Assembly: GCA_018066005.1 (NCBI GenBank)
Contig: JAGHSG010000053.1
Span: 1-27,707, forward strand
Length of the DNA stretch: 27,707 nucleotides
DNA from: Bacteroidales bacterium
GTDB taxonomy: Bacteria > Bacteroidota > Bacteroidia > Bacteroidales > Paludibacteraceae
Direction of reading: 5' to 3'
A program made the position numbers and the translations under genes. The notes beneath the pieces were generated by a model. The model was not told the origin of the DNA. It saw only the letters and a list, made by a program, of their open reading frames with translations, and made no database searches. Positions 1-8,640 of the stretch are shown here, one piece after another (position 1 is the stretch's first letter; every line of letters starts with the position of its first letter).

Positions 1-330
1 GATGAATTGCCTCAACCGTGGCTGTTGGAACACATCCGTGAGATTATCGGCAAGAAACCTTGGGTGGGCTTATTCAAATTACCACGCATCAATATATTGC
101 AAGGTGAGAACGGGGACGTGGAAGAACGAGTAGCTTGGCCGGATTATCAAGGGCGCATCTATAAAAACACTCCGCGTATTTATTGGCGCCGTCCGTTGCA
201 TGAGCGCATTCACGGGCAGTGGTTCTATTGGCATCTGCCCAAACAAGATAACTACGCCATCCTGCATCTCAAGATGAAGCAACAAGATGCAGATAAATGG
301 GCAAGTTGGCGTGAACATTACAAGAAATGA
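1..330 (+). CDS. Glycosyltransferase family 2, C-terminal part (5' end outside window)
   Basis: The reading frame is open from the first base of the window (D-E-L-P-Q-P-W), so this is the 3' part of a longer gene and the apparent start at 7 is only an internal TTG codon. The fragment has the ending typical of GT2 (GT-A fold) sugar transferases acting on the cytoplasmic face of the inner membrane: a lysine/arginine-rich segment (KLPRIN), a WPDYQGRIYK segment, then HERIHG, followed by a short helical tail containing ILHLK. The catalytic DxD region lies outside the window, so donor and acceptor cannot be judged. The stop codon overlaps the start of the next glycosyltransferase by ATGA, which implies translational coupling in a surface-glycan (LPS, O-antigen or capsule) operon. 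The GT2 call rests on motif resemblance only. Confidence 0.75.
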   Translation, partial: DELPQPWLLEHIREIIGKKPWVGLFKLPRINILQGENGDVEERVAWPDYQGRIYKNTPRIYWRRPLHERIHGQWFYWHLPKQDNYAILHLKMKQQDADKWASWREHYKK

Positions 331-1409
331 CCATTGCATACTACATAGCGTCACCCACTTGGGGAGGAGGCGAGCAATATGTCTATAACTTGGCCCGCAC
401 GGTAAAAAAAGATTATGGCATCACGCCTATTTTTCTTTTTCCCGGCAACAGCGACCCAACTATGGTGTCTCGCTTTGAAGAGGTAGGTGCATGTCCCACC
501 TTTCGCTATACCGGCAAAATATGGCGATTCAGTCCGTGGGCCGGCAAACAACTGGCACGGATATTAGACCAATACAAGGTAGATATACTGCATCTCAATT
601 CGCGACAGAGTTATTTCCTCGGGGCTTGGGCCAAGAAAGCAACCAAGAAACCGCTGCGACTGATTGTATCGCAACACTTGGTACGACAAGCAAAAAATAC
701 TTGTCTGTGGCGTTGGGCATATAAACAAATAGACACGCTAATCTGCACCAGCGAATGCGTACAAAGACATTATTTGTACGGACTGCCTGCAACGGCTTTT
801 AAGAACGTCGTATTGGTGCATAATAGCGTGCCTATGACGCAAAGCGAAATGCCTGCGACACCGCCAACCACCCCGCCGACCATCTTCTATCACGGCAGGA
901 TATGTCGGGAAAAAGGCGTGTTTGAATTGGTGAAGAGTTTAGAGCAAATACAAGACCTGTCTTTTCGTTTGGTACTGGCAGGCGGTGTAGATAAACACGA
1001 CCAAAAAGCGTGGGACGATGTATTACAAACCAGTCCGATACGCGAGCGGATAGAGTGTTTGGGCTTCCGAACAGATATAAAGCAACTGATTCCACAATTT
1101 ACCATCGGGGTTATTCCTACTATTGTGCCGGAAGCCGGCGGTCCTTTAGCATTGTTGGAAAATATGGCATTAGGGTTACCTACCGTCAGTTCCGATAACG
1201 GCTCTCAACCGGAGTTTATTCGCGACGGTAAGACCGGTATTTTATGTCCCCCCGGCGATATAGAAGCATGGAGTAATGCCCTTCGGCTATTGCTGACCAA
1301 CCCGGAGAAAGCAGCCCAGATGGCAACACAAGCACACAACGATTTCTACCGGGAGTTCAGTTATGAACAATTCATCGGCAAGATGATTCAAATATATCAA
1401 ACCAAATGA
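327..1409 (+). CDS. Glycosyltransferase family 4 (GT-B fold)
   Basis: A 360-residue retaining glycosyltransferase of the GT4 type, which moves a sugar from a nucleotide-sugar donor onto a growing glycan at the cytoplasmic membrane. The N-terminal acceptor-binding Rossmann domain begins with ASPTWGGGEQY (residues 9-19), the glycine-rich loop usual in this family. The C-terminal donor domain starts near residue 188 with YHGRICREKG, and carries PEAGGPLALLENMALG (about residues 268-284), the E-x7-E type motif that binds the donor nucleotide sugar. Length is normal for the family. It overlaps both neighbours by ATGA (327-330 and 1406-1409), so it belongs to the same operon as the GT2 and the O-antigen ligase. 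The sugar specificity cannot be read from sequence. Confidence 0.9.
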   Translation: MTIAYYIASPTWGGGEQYVYNLARTVKKDYGITPIFLFPGNSDPTMVSRFEEVGACPTFRYTGKIWRFSPWAGKQLARILDQYKVDILHLNSRQSYFLGAWAKKATKKPLRLIVSQHLVRQAKNTCLWRWAYKQIDTLICTSECVQRHYLYGLPATAFKNVVLVHNSVPMTQSEMPATPPTTPPTIFYHGRICREKGVFELVKSLEQIQDLSFRLVLAGGVDKHDQKAWDDVLQTSPIRERIECLGFRTDIKQLIPQFTIGVIPTIVPEAGGPLALLENMALGLPTVSSDNGSQPEFIRDGKTGILCPPGDIEAWSNALRLLLTNPEKAAQMATQAHNDFYREFSYEQFIGKMIQIYQTK

Positions 1410-2686
1410 AAAACGCCTTTCATATCTATCAACATTATATAGGAATAGTTAATTATGTTCTTTTCCTATTGATGCTCATTAGCATACCCTTCCCCTCCAT
1501 CTATTTAAAGACCTTATGGCCGATATGGTTGGTTAGTTGGGCATTGGAGTTCCGTTTTTTGCAGCCGGAGAATAAGCGTATTCATTCAGGATTATGGCCT
1601 ATTGTAATAGGCATCGGTTTTCTTTTATGGTGTGCATTATCCATCTGTTGGTCCGACAATCCCTATCAGGGTTGGAAAGAAATAGAACGAAATTTATCCT
1701 TATTGGTCCTGCCCCTAATTGCCATCTACGGGGTCAACGAGCGCTATAAGATGCACACCATACAGACTGTACTTTTTGCCGTTTGCGTGGCTTCCGTATT
1801 GTTTTATATGCTCATCTATTACTTCTGTTCCATTATTGATATTCTGCAATACTACCCTTATTGTCATTGGTGGTCTATTATGGCGTACGGACCGATGGAC
1901 AACCTTAAACATCATGGGTTTTATGGAATTGAATTATTTATTGCCTTGAGTTTCTCCGGCAGTTTATATACCTATTACAAGTCCGTTTATTCCAAAGCGA
2001 GTGCGCTATTAACCATCGGTATTGCGGATATTATTTTACTGTTCGGATGTTTCACATCGGGATCAAGAACAACCATCTTACTGATACCTATTTTTCTGTT
2101 TGTCGCCTTTCTGCTCAATTATCATAGTAAACATAAAGCGTGGATTATATCCGCGGTGCTTGGCATTATGGTTATAGGTGGCGGATTGCTGACCCAACTC
2201 CCCCGTATGCAAGAAGTTATACAAGGTACCCAAAAAGCTGTTACGGAGAATCAGATTGACGAACAGTCCGAGCCTCGTATTTATATTTACAAAACCATCC
2301 TGGCTAATTGGAAAGACTATGGTCTATTTGGCATGGGTATCGGGACTCCCCAATTCTATCTGCGAGCCAAGTACCAAGCAGACCCTGCGGCACCGGCTAA
2401 GGCGTTGCAGTTTGGTTGGCATCCGCACAATCAGTATTTCAATGCGTGGATGAGTATAGGTCCGATAGGTATGTTGGCCTTATTGGGCATTGTTATCTGC
2501 CTACCGCTTTTCTATCACGGCATCATAAAGCGACAGGCTATTTACCTATCGCTTAACTATGGTTGGGCTATGCTGACGGATATGATGATATCTTTTGCTC
2601 ATCCGCTCTACACCCTATTTATCGTTTGGATTATTTTGGCTCTTGAAGAACGCGAATTAAGTTCTTCGCCACTTGCTCGTCCGTAA
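1406..2686 (+). CDS. O-antigen ligase/polymerase family membrane protein (WaaL/Wzy-like)
   Basis: A 426-residue polytopic membrane protein with about ten to twelve hydrophobic helices. Signatures of the O-antigen ligase/polymerase superfamily (Wzy_C) are visible: CWSDNPYQGWKEIERN near residue 85 after the first helices, a long periplasmic loop rich in charged residues around residues 265-340, and WHPHNQYFNAW at about 338-348, holding the conserved His-Asn-x-Tyr. Such proteins either polymerise O-units or ligate O-antigen to lipid A-core in the periplasm; the two roles cannot be told apart here. It follows the GT4 by an ATGA overlap. The last 18 codons or so (LEERELSSSPLARP end) are also the antisense of the 3' end of the convergent glycosyltransferase gene, so this tail may be adventitious. 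Confidence 0.85.
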   Translation: MKNAFHIYQHYIGIVNYVLFLLMLISIPFPSIYLKTLWPIWLVSWALEFRFLQPENKRIHSGLWPIVIGIGFLLWCALSICWSDNPYQGWKEIERNLSLLVLPLIAIYGVNERYKMHTIQTVLFAVCVASVLFYMLIYYFCSIIDILQYYPYCHWWSIMAYGPMDNLKHHGFYGIELFIALSFSGSLYTYYKSVYSKASALLTIGIADIILLFGCFTSGSRTTILLIPIFLFVAFLLNYHSKHKAWIISAVLGIMVIGGGLLTQLPRMQEVIQGTQKAVTENQIDEQSEPRIYIYKTILANWKDYGLFGMGIGTPQFYLRAKYQADPAAPAKALQFGWHPHNQYFNAWMSIGPIGMLALLGIVICLPLFYHGIIKRQAIYLSLNYGWAMLTDMMISFAHPLYTLFIVWIILALEERELSSSPLARP

Positions 2687-3659
2687 AACGATTGGCTTGA
2701 ACAGCCCCTTTAGCAACCATCTCTTGACGGAGGTGGTTGTTTGTTAATATCCTATTTAACTGCGCTCCTATCTCCTCTATATCCAACGGATTAGCATATA
2801 GAGCCGCTTCTCCGCCTGTTTCGGCAAAGCAACTGCCTGTAGAGGTCAATACGGGCGTTCCTACGCACATGGCTTCAAGAATAGGGATACCAAAACCCTC
2901 AAATATACTCGGATAGCACAACACTTCAGCACCTTTGTAAATAGAGGGAAAATCGGCAAAGGTTACTCCGTGCCGTAAGAGTAACGTTACACCTGATTGT
3001 TGCGCCAAAGCAGCCGCTTCGTCCGCGTACTTGCTATGTCCGCCGATGGCAACAAGAGGCAAATCTATCTTAGCCGCAGCCATGGCTTGAATAAGTTTTT
3101 TAAGATTCTTACGCGGTTCGATAGCCCCTACATCCAATAGGTAGTTCTCCGGCAAATCATATTTCTTTTTGACCTCGGCTATCTGCTCTGCCGAGACAGG
3201 TTGGCGGAAGATATTGCTGCACCCCTGATAAACGACCCGTATCTTGCTCTCATCGGCGTGGAAGAACTCTATCATATCGCGCTTGGTCTGCTCGGAGATA
3301 GCAATAATCGTGTCTGCCGCCTTGCAAGCAAAGCGTACTTTTTGCGTAAAGAGCCACCGATAGGTGGGACTGTATAGTTCGGGATAACGAATAAAAATAG
3401 CATCGTGCATCGTTACGACCGAACGCGCTTGGGAGCGACCGATGGTAAATGGCAGTTCACCCGACAAACCGTGGTAGATATCGCACGGCGGGATGTTCAT
3501 AAAGGAGCGACTCAGTCCGCTCTTATCCATTAAGACGACCTCCCAATTGGGTGCATATTCCCGTATGAGGCGTACCACATCGCGACTGTAATTTCCTAAA
3601 CCGCGGCTGTTGTGAAAATATCGTTTGGCATCAAAAACTATTCGCATGGTGTTGTCCAT
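2631..3659 (-). CDS. Glycosyltransferase family 4 (mannosyltransferase-like)
   Basis: A 342-residue GT-B glycosyltransferase. The N-terminus (MRIVFDAKRYFHNSRGLGNY) has the pattern usual in GT4 enzymes of Bacteroidales glycan loci, and argues that the second ATG at 3647 may be the true start; the outer ATG at 3659 has an A-rich leader (gataaaaa) and is kept here. The donor site appears as EGFGIPILEAMCVGTPV near residues 254-270, with the paired glutamates expected for GT4. The gene overlaps the preceding sulfatase-domain gene by 10-22 bp and is the last gene of the grpE-led unit. Its 3' end overlaps the convergent O-antigen ligase by 56 bp, and no room for a terminator is left between them. 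The substrate is unknown; its place next to phosphoglycerol-transferase genes suggests envelope glycan or glycolipid synthesis. Confidence 0.88.
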   Translation of the reverse strand: MDNTMRIVFDAKRYFHNSRGLGNYSRDVVRLIREYAPNWEVVLMDKSGLSRSFMNIPPCDIYHGLSGELPFTIGRSQARSVVTMHDAIFIRYPELYSPTYRWLFTQKVRFACKAADTIIAISEQTKRDMIEFFHADESKIRVVYQGCSNIFRQPVSAEQIAEVKKKYDLPENYLLDVGAIEPRKNLKKLIQAMAAAKIDLPLVAIGGHSKYADEAAALAQQSGVTLLLRHGVTFADFPSIYKGAEVLCYPSIFEGFGIPILEAMCVGTPVLTSTGSCFAETGGEAALYANPLDIEEIGAQLNRILTNNHLRQEMVAKGAVQANRFTDEQVAKNLIRVLQEPK

Positions 3660-5053
3660 TTTTTATCTATTGCCATTAGGTTAACGCGGAGCATATTCAT
3701 TCCAAAAGAGCGCATCTCGGCTGCTTGATCCGGCATGTCGGACAAGATATCCGTATCACACCCTATGCGGTATAAATGTTCCCGCTGACTATTGATACTG
3801 TAACAATAGAAATAGGTTGTATCAGCCACTCCAAGATGTTCGTTGCTGACAAAGAAGGAATAGGTTCGGTCGTTATTCAAAATATCCACGCCCAAACAGT
3901 TATTATCATACTCTATACCCATCAAACTCAACACCGTAGGCCAGATATCTATCTGCGATGTTGTCTTGGTAATCAGTTGGGGCTGTAAACCTGCACCAAA
4001 GATATAGAGAGGAATCGTGTTATAACTCAACACCATGTCATACGATGACGGCAAAGTTGTTCCATGGTCTGCCACCAATACAAACAACGTATTTTCTCCC
4101 CACTCTGTCTGTTGGGCAGCCGTTACAAATTGGCGCAGAGCGTCATCCGCAAAAGCGATAATCCGTTCGCTATCATCATCACCACGATCAATGTATTGCT
4201 GCGGTACGACAAAAGGTCCGTGATTACTAACTGTCAGAAAAGAGGCAAAGAAAGGTGTTGAGTCGGCACTTAACTCGTTCAATTTATTCAAGCCATATTC
4301 AAACATATACGCATCCGACACACCAAAATTATTGACTATTTTCTCGCGTGGATAGTCGTATAAAGAATAAATATCTTCTATGCTGTTATCCCTCCAGAAA
4401 GAGTTCATATTGTCGTATTGAGGATTACCCGTTATGAAACACATTGTACGATAACCTGCCTTTTGTAAATAATAGGGCAGTCCGGTGTATCGATCAGCAT
4501 TAACGTCCATGATTGTTTTAGCAAAGTTAGGGACAAAGCCATAGTGTGTAGCCACTATGCCGTTATTGGTGTGAATTCCGGCAGAATAGCAGTGGCTGAA
4601 ATAGATGCTACTATCGCGTAAGGAACGTAAGAAAGGAGTTAGCCATTGTCCCTCTCCCTTTCGTTCCAAATTAGCCGAAGTCATGGACTCCATAAAAATA
4701 AGTACCACGTTAGGGTGCCCTTCAACCAACGGAACAGGCGTAACGACACGAGTGACGGGGTGCAGACTGTCCGTTGCTGCAAGATGAAGCGTCTGTTGCA
4801 CATAACTCAACGCTTCCTGCTCGTCTATGGCTGCCAGTTCTTTGGGGATACCAACCGTTCCGTAATCAGCACTCTTGATGATATTAATGAGCGGATTAAC
4901 ACCTAACTTATTATAGAACGGGTCATTGCAGAAATAGGCAAAACTGACTCGTAACGGATAACGCTGAAAACTGCCTCGCATACCACAAAAAACGGCTCCC
5001 CACAAGAGAATGCAGGTTGCTATGGCTACACCATATTTTTTATAGTTATTCAT
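3638..5053 (-). CDS. Sulfatase domain of a split LTA-synthase-like phosphoglycerol transferase
   Basis: A 471-residue protein with one N-terminal membrane helix (residues 8-25) followed by an extracytoplasmic alkaline-phosphatase/sulfatase-type domain. The catalytic set of the LTA synthase family is present: a metal-binding Glu in FMESM (E122), the likely nucleophile Thr in IHTNNG (T162), His in SNHGPF (H278) and Asp-His in VADHGTT (D329, H330). Known family members are single proteins of about 600-650 residues with four or five helices before this domain, moving phosphoglycerol or phosphoethanolamine onto glycans or lipids. Here the other helices are on the preceding 179-residue ORF, which ends by ATGA overlap at 5050-5053. 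Together the two reach 650 residues, close to the adjacent intact paralogue. All visible catalytic residues are intact, so this is not obviously a decayed gene. Confidence 0.88.
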   Translation of the reverse strand: MNNYKKYGVAIATCILLWGAVFCGMRGSFQRYPLRVSFAYFCNDPFYNKLGVNPLINIIKSADYGTVGIPKELAAIDEQEALSYVQQTLHLAATDSLHPVTRVVTPVPLVEGHPNVVLIFMESMTSANLERKGEGQWLTPFLRSLRDSSIYFSHCYSAGIHTNNGIVATHYGFVPNFAKTIMDVNADRYTGLPYYLQKAGYRTMCFITGNPQYDNMNSFWRDNSIEDIYSLYDYPREKIVNNFGVSDAYMFEYGLNKLNELSADSTPFFASFLTVSNHGPFVVPQQYIDRGDDDSERIIAFADDALRQFVTAAQQTEWGENTLFVLVADHGTTLPSSYDMVLSYNTIPLYIFGAGLQPQLITKTTSQIDIWPTVLSLMGIEYDNNCLGVDILNNDRTYSFFVSNEHLGVADTTYFYCYSINSQREHLYRIGCDTDILSDMPDQAAEMRSFGMNMLRVNLMAIDKKWTTPCE

Positions 5054-5589
5054 ACGAGTGTCTTTTTATAGTATTTGCCGATAGCCTTTAAGGCACCAAC
5101 ATAAAGGGTTATCAGTATGAAAGTAATAATCAGAAATATCCAATTCACTTTATCTCCAAACACCATACCTGCCGTGTCACCCACAAAGCCAAACCACTCC
5201 GTAACGGATATATTCAGGTGGTTTTCAAAGAATGTATAATAGCGTGCATCCGCGACGCCGATAAAAAGCAGAACGGCATACACAATGCCCCAATACCACT
5301 CCATCCCCGAAACGGCTTTCTGCATCCAGGCACCATAGTAAGGTTTATTCAACAGACAAAGTGAAAAGACAGGTAGGAACACAATGGGTACTATCCCCAT
5401 ATAACAGGCAATCAGATTATCAAACTTAACCCCTATCAGCATAGCGGTCGGGAGTAACGTCCAATCTATCCCATCCGCCGGCATATTGGCCAATACCAAA
5501 ATGATTCGGCATACTGTCATCGCCAATAGGCAGAGTATATGAACAGCCACCAAATAACCGATAACTTGATAAAAAGGTTTTAATTTCAT
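5050..5589 (-). CDS. Membrane half of a split LTA-synthase-like protein
   Basis: A 179-residue membrane protein with four predicted helices (about 8-34, 45-80, 97-118 and 149-169) and no soluble domain. Between helices 1 and 2 the segment MLIGVKFDNLIACY resembles the G-x-[KR]-F-D motif at the same place in LTA-synthase-like proteins, and the paralogue encoded upstream (5586-7412) has the same helix order. The ORF stops in the cytoplasmic loop before the last helix, and the next ORF restarts one base back (ATGA at 5050-5053) with that helix and the catalytic domain. It therefore corresponds to the N-terminal half of one enzyme. It also overlaps the stop of the upstream paralogue by ATGA (5586-5589). 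Whether the split is natural, a programmed shift or a base error cannot be decided from the sequence alone. Confidence 0.75.
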   Translation of the reverse strand: MKLKPFYQVIGYLVAVHILCLLAMTVCRIILVLANMPADGIDWTLLPTAMLIGVKFDNLIACYMGIVPIVFLPVFSLCLLNKPYYGAWMQKAVSGMEWYWGIVYAVLLFIGVADARYYTFFENHLNISVTEWFGFVGDTAGMVFGDKVNWIFLIITFILITLYVGALKAIGKYYKKTLV

Positions 5590-7412
5590 AATTGTCCTAT
5601 TATTTCCATAATCCGTTGCATCATACCCTTGGCAGTATGCTCCAATACATCGTTCGTCCCCATAAGTCGCTTATCTGCCTGTGCATCCAGTACAATGGTA
5701 TCGTTCGGTATAATCAAGCCAAAGCCGTCATTAAAAGCATAGAAAGCAAATTCCTGCTGCGTCGTGTCCGCCACATTCTTTCCAAAAACAAAATCATCTG
5801 CCGGCAGTCCCATCTGGCATAATAACGTAGGAACCATATCTATCTGCGAGCCTAAACGAGTAATCTGTTTATGTTCACGTACAGCCCCTCCGGTCATTAT
5901 GACAGGTATGCGGTAACGGGCAGGCATATAGTTTTGCGATTCCTGCGGATAAGGAAATCCGTGGTCAGCCAGCATGACAACCACCGTACTGTCCCATAAA
6001 GGACTTTGACGCAAGCTATCCACAAAAGCCCCTACACAACTGTCCGTATAAGCCACGGCATTCAGGTACGGATTTTCCAGATGATGATAAGGCACATCAA
6101 AGGGTTCGTGGCTGCTTAACGACAAGATGACATCCAGATGTTTATGCGTGTCCGTCCGTCGGATTATATCCTTTGCAGCACGTTGAAATACGATATGGTC
6201 GGGCACACCCCACTTACTTAACCTATCCGACGGCGCAAAATCGCGGTCTGCCACACGGTCTTCAAAGCCACCTTGCACCAAGAACGAACGCATATTGGTG
6301 AAGTCCTCGTCACCGCCATAGAAGAATTTTAATCGGTACCCTAATGGCAGGAGTGACTTGCCTAACTGCGGCAAGAATTGCGATTTATAGGGCGCCACCA
6401 TAAGGGACGAAGTGGGTTGTCCCGGATAACCGCTCAAAACAGACACCACCCCCCGGTCGGTACGGTAACTATTGGCAAATATATTCGAGAAGAAAACACC
6501 TTCGTCTGCTATTTGACTTAACCGAGGCATAGCCCCGGCATCCATAGCATTCTTGGCAAAACTTTCCAAAATGAGTACAATGACATTCGGACGAGAAGTA
6601 GTCAACAAAACAGGTGCGCCACCTTGCTCAAAACGATTGTTAGGCAATAACCGCTCCACTTCGTTCCGGGCCTCCTCTGTGGACATATAGGTATATTTGG
6701 CGACATTAAAATCTCCGCTACCCAATGATTCCATGATGTTAAAGAGCGGATTAACAGCTGCCATGTTCAGCATTTGGTTATCCGAGAAATACACCCGCCC
6801 CGTGTTCATAGTGGAAGCGGTCACACTACCCCGCATCGGCAAGAAAAGGGCACCACTTATCAACAACATTCCCAAACAAGACAAAATCCGTCTCCCCACC
6901 GGTTCTTGCACCGTGTCATTCAAACTTCGTACATTGTTCTTTGTACATTGTACATATATCCACCACCAAAGGGCAAAGAGAATTGCGAAGCCAATCAGTC
7001 CCAAGACCCACACCCACCACGGGGCGCAAGCCAATGCTTCTCGGGGCGATGCCAAATAGGCAAAAATATCCTTACTCAAATGATACCCCCAACTGGGGAA
7101 GCAACCGTTATCGCCCAAGATGGTCCATAAACCGACCGTCAAACAAATAGCGGTTAATATATCCAAAAGACGTTTGGTAATTTTCTCCGGAATCCAAAAA
7201 CTGATGCACAGAATCAATCCGACAGCCGCAGCCACATACGATGCCACACTGATGTCCAACGGCAGTCCGTGCCAAGGGACAAGCAACCAATCAACGGGCC
7301 TTATATCTCCCATCAGCGAGTACTGCCAAATCATAAAAAGGGGTTTCTGGACCACAAAGAACAGAATCCAGAAGACATACATTTTTATGAAGAGTATAAG
7401 GCGGGGGCGCAT
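5586..7412 (-). CDS. LTA-synthase-like phosphoglycerol/phosphoethanolamine transferase (full length)
   Basis: A 608-residue inner-membrane enzyme with five predicted N-terminal helices followed by a periplasmic sulfatase-fold domain. Catalytic residues of the LTA synthase family are visible: Glu in LILESF (E283), nucleophile Thr in YRTDRGV (T318), His in SSHEPF (H435) and Asp-His in LADHGFP (D483, H484). The family transfers phosphate-linked head groups from phospholipids onto glycans or lipids; the actual acceptor in Bacteroidota is not clear from sequence. I placed the start at the ATG at 7412 (MRPRLILFIK), directly before the first helix. An upstream in-frame ATG at 7523 would add 37 unconserved-looking basic residues and overlap dnaJ by 80 bp. 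The gene follows dnaJ by 31 bp and is coupled by ATGA to the split paralogue downstream. Confidence 0.88.
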   Translation of the reverse strand: MRPRLILFIKMYVFWILFFVVQKPLFMIWQYSLMGDIRPVDWLLVPWHGLPLDISVASYVAAAVGLILCISFWIPEKITKRLLDILTAICLTVGLWTILGDNGCFPSWGYHLSKDIFAYLASPREALACAPWWVWVLGLIGFAILFALWWWIYVQCTKNNVRSLNDTVQEPVGRRILSCLGMLLISGALFLPMRGSVTASTMNTGRVYFSDNQMLNMAAVNPLFNIMESLGSGDFNVAKYTYMSTEEARNEVERLLPNNRFEQGGAPVLLTTSRPNVIVLILESFAKNAMDAGAMPRLSQIADEGVFFSNIFANSYRTDRGVVSVLSGYPGQPTSSLMVAPYKSQFLPQLGKSLLPLGYRLKFFYGGDEDFTNMRSFLVQGGFEDRVADRDFAPSDRLSKWGVPDHIVFQRAAKDIIRRTDTHKHLDVILSLSSHEPFDVPYHHLENPYLNAVAYTDSCVGAFVDSLRQSPLWDSTVVVMLADHGFPYPQESQNYMPARYRIPVIMTGGAVREHKQITRLGSQIDMVPTLLCQMGLPADDFVFGKNVADTTQQEFAFYAFNDGFGLIIPNDTIVLDAQADKRLMGTNDVLEHTAKGMMQRIMEIIGQL

Positions 7413-7443
7413 ACGTTTAGCAGGTTGAGCAAGTTGAGCGTGT

Positions 7444-8610
7444 TTACCCAAACAGATTCTTGAAGAAGTTCTTCTTGTCGGCATTGCCGGGACGTATATT
7501 CTCGGAGTCTTGGAGTTTCTCAATCAGTTCTTTCTCGTCTTTATTGAGTCGCTCGGGGATATACACACCTACATTAATGAGTAAGTCCCCTGTTCCGTAT
7601 TGGCGGGCGTATTGGTCAATCTCCGGCAGTCCTTTGCCACGCATACGCAACACTTTGCCGGGTTGTGTTCCCGGGGTGATGGTTATCTTGACATCTCCTG
7701 TCAACGTAGGTATCTTGACCTGTCCGCCCAAGATGGCCGTCGGCATGTCTAAGAGCAGGTTATAGACAAGGTCGGCTCCTTCGCGCACCAAGTTGGGATG
7801 TTCCTCTTCTTCCACCAAAACCAACAAGTCGCCGGGCACACCACCGTGGGGTGCAGCATTTCCTTTGCCTTGAATAGGTATCTGCATACCTCCGGCTACG
7901 CCTGCGGGAATCTTGATGGTTACTATCTCCTCGTCGCGCACGACGCCTTCGCCTTGGCAGTGGGTACATCTATTGCGAATAACTTTGCCCTCGCCGTGCC
8001 ACGTAGGACATTCTTCCTGCACCTGCATCATGCCGAACATACTGCGTTGTGCGCGAACGACACGTCCCGAACCGTGACACGTCGGACACGTATCCCCTTC
8101 GCGTCCGTCAGCACTACCCGTTCCGCTACATTGTGGGCAAGATACGAGTTTACGCACCTTGATTTTCTTCTCGACACCCGTACTTATCTCTTCCAGGGTC
8201 AGGCGCACTTTAACACGCAAGTCCGTGCCTCGACGGACACGGCGACCGCCGCCACCGCCTCCAAAGAAGGACGAGAAGCCGCCTCCCATGCTGCCACCCA
8301 TGCCCCAACTCTCGAACAAGTCGCCGAATTGCGAGAAGATATCTTCCATACTGAATCCGCCACCGCTGAATCCGCCTGCTCCACCCATTCCGGCGTGACC
8401 GAACTGGTCGTAGCGCTGACGCTTCTGCGGGTCAGACAACACTTCGTATGCTTCAGCCGCTTCCTTGAATTTTTCCTCGGCTTCTTTATCGCCCGGGTTC
8501 TTGTCGGGGTGATACTGGATAGCTTTCTTGCGATACGCTTTTTTTATGTCTTCGGCGCTGGCGGTCTTTTCGACCCCTAACACCTCATAGTAATCTCTTT
8601 TCTCTGCCAT
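7444..8610 (-). CDS. dnaJ: Chaperone protein DnaJ (type I Hsp40) with a variant zinc finger
   Basis: A 388-residue cytoplasmic co-chaperone that stimulates the DnaK ATPase and delivers unfolded clients. The J-domain covers residues 1-70 with HPD at 34-36, followed by a Gly/Phe-rich linker (about 72-125), a zinc-binding region (about 155-222) and the C-terminal client-binding beta domains. Three of four zinc motifs are intact: CPQCSGTG (C158/C161), CPTCHGSG (C175/C178) and CTHCQGEG (C215/C218). The third reads CPTWHGEG, so the second ligand is Trp204 (codon TGG, complement of 7999-8001) instead of Cys; this would leave zinc centre II (motifs 2 and 3) with three cysteines. It lies 30 bp downstream of grpE. 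dnaK is not in the window. Confidence 0.97.
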   Translation of the reverse strand: MAEKRDYYEVLGVEKTASAEDIKKAYRKKAIQYHPDKNPGDKEAEEKFKEAAEAYEVLSDPQKRQRYDQFGHAGMGGAGGFSGGGFSMEDIFSQFGDLFESWGMGGSMGGGFSSFFGGGGGGRRVRRGTDLRVKVRLTLEEISTGVEKKIKVRKLVSCPQCSGTGSADGREGDTCPTCHGSGRVVRAQRSMFGMMQVQEECPTWHGEGKVIRNRCTHCQGEGVVRDEEIVTIKIPAGVAGGMQIPIQGKGNAAPHGGVPGDLLVLVEEEEHPNLVREGADLVYNLLLDMPTAILGGQVKIPTLTGDVKITITPGTQPGKVLRMRGKGLPEIDQYARQYGTGDLLINVGVYIPERLNKDEKELIEKLQDSENIRPGNADKKNFFKNLFG

Positions 8611-8640
8611 TACTCTAATCTCTAAACTTTAATCTCTACT

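Noticed and set aside
7413..7523. Longer N-terminus for the LTA-synthase-like protein
   Set aside because: It would overlap dnaJ by 80 bp and adds 37 residues with no helix or motif before the first membrane segment.
7798..8580. Plus-strand 260-codon open frame
   Set aside because: Antisense of dnaJ, which is certain from its J-domain and zinc motifs.
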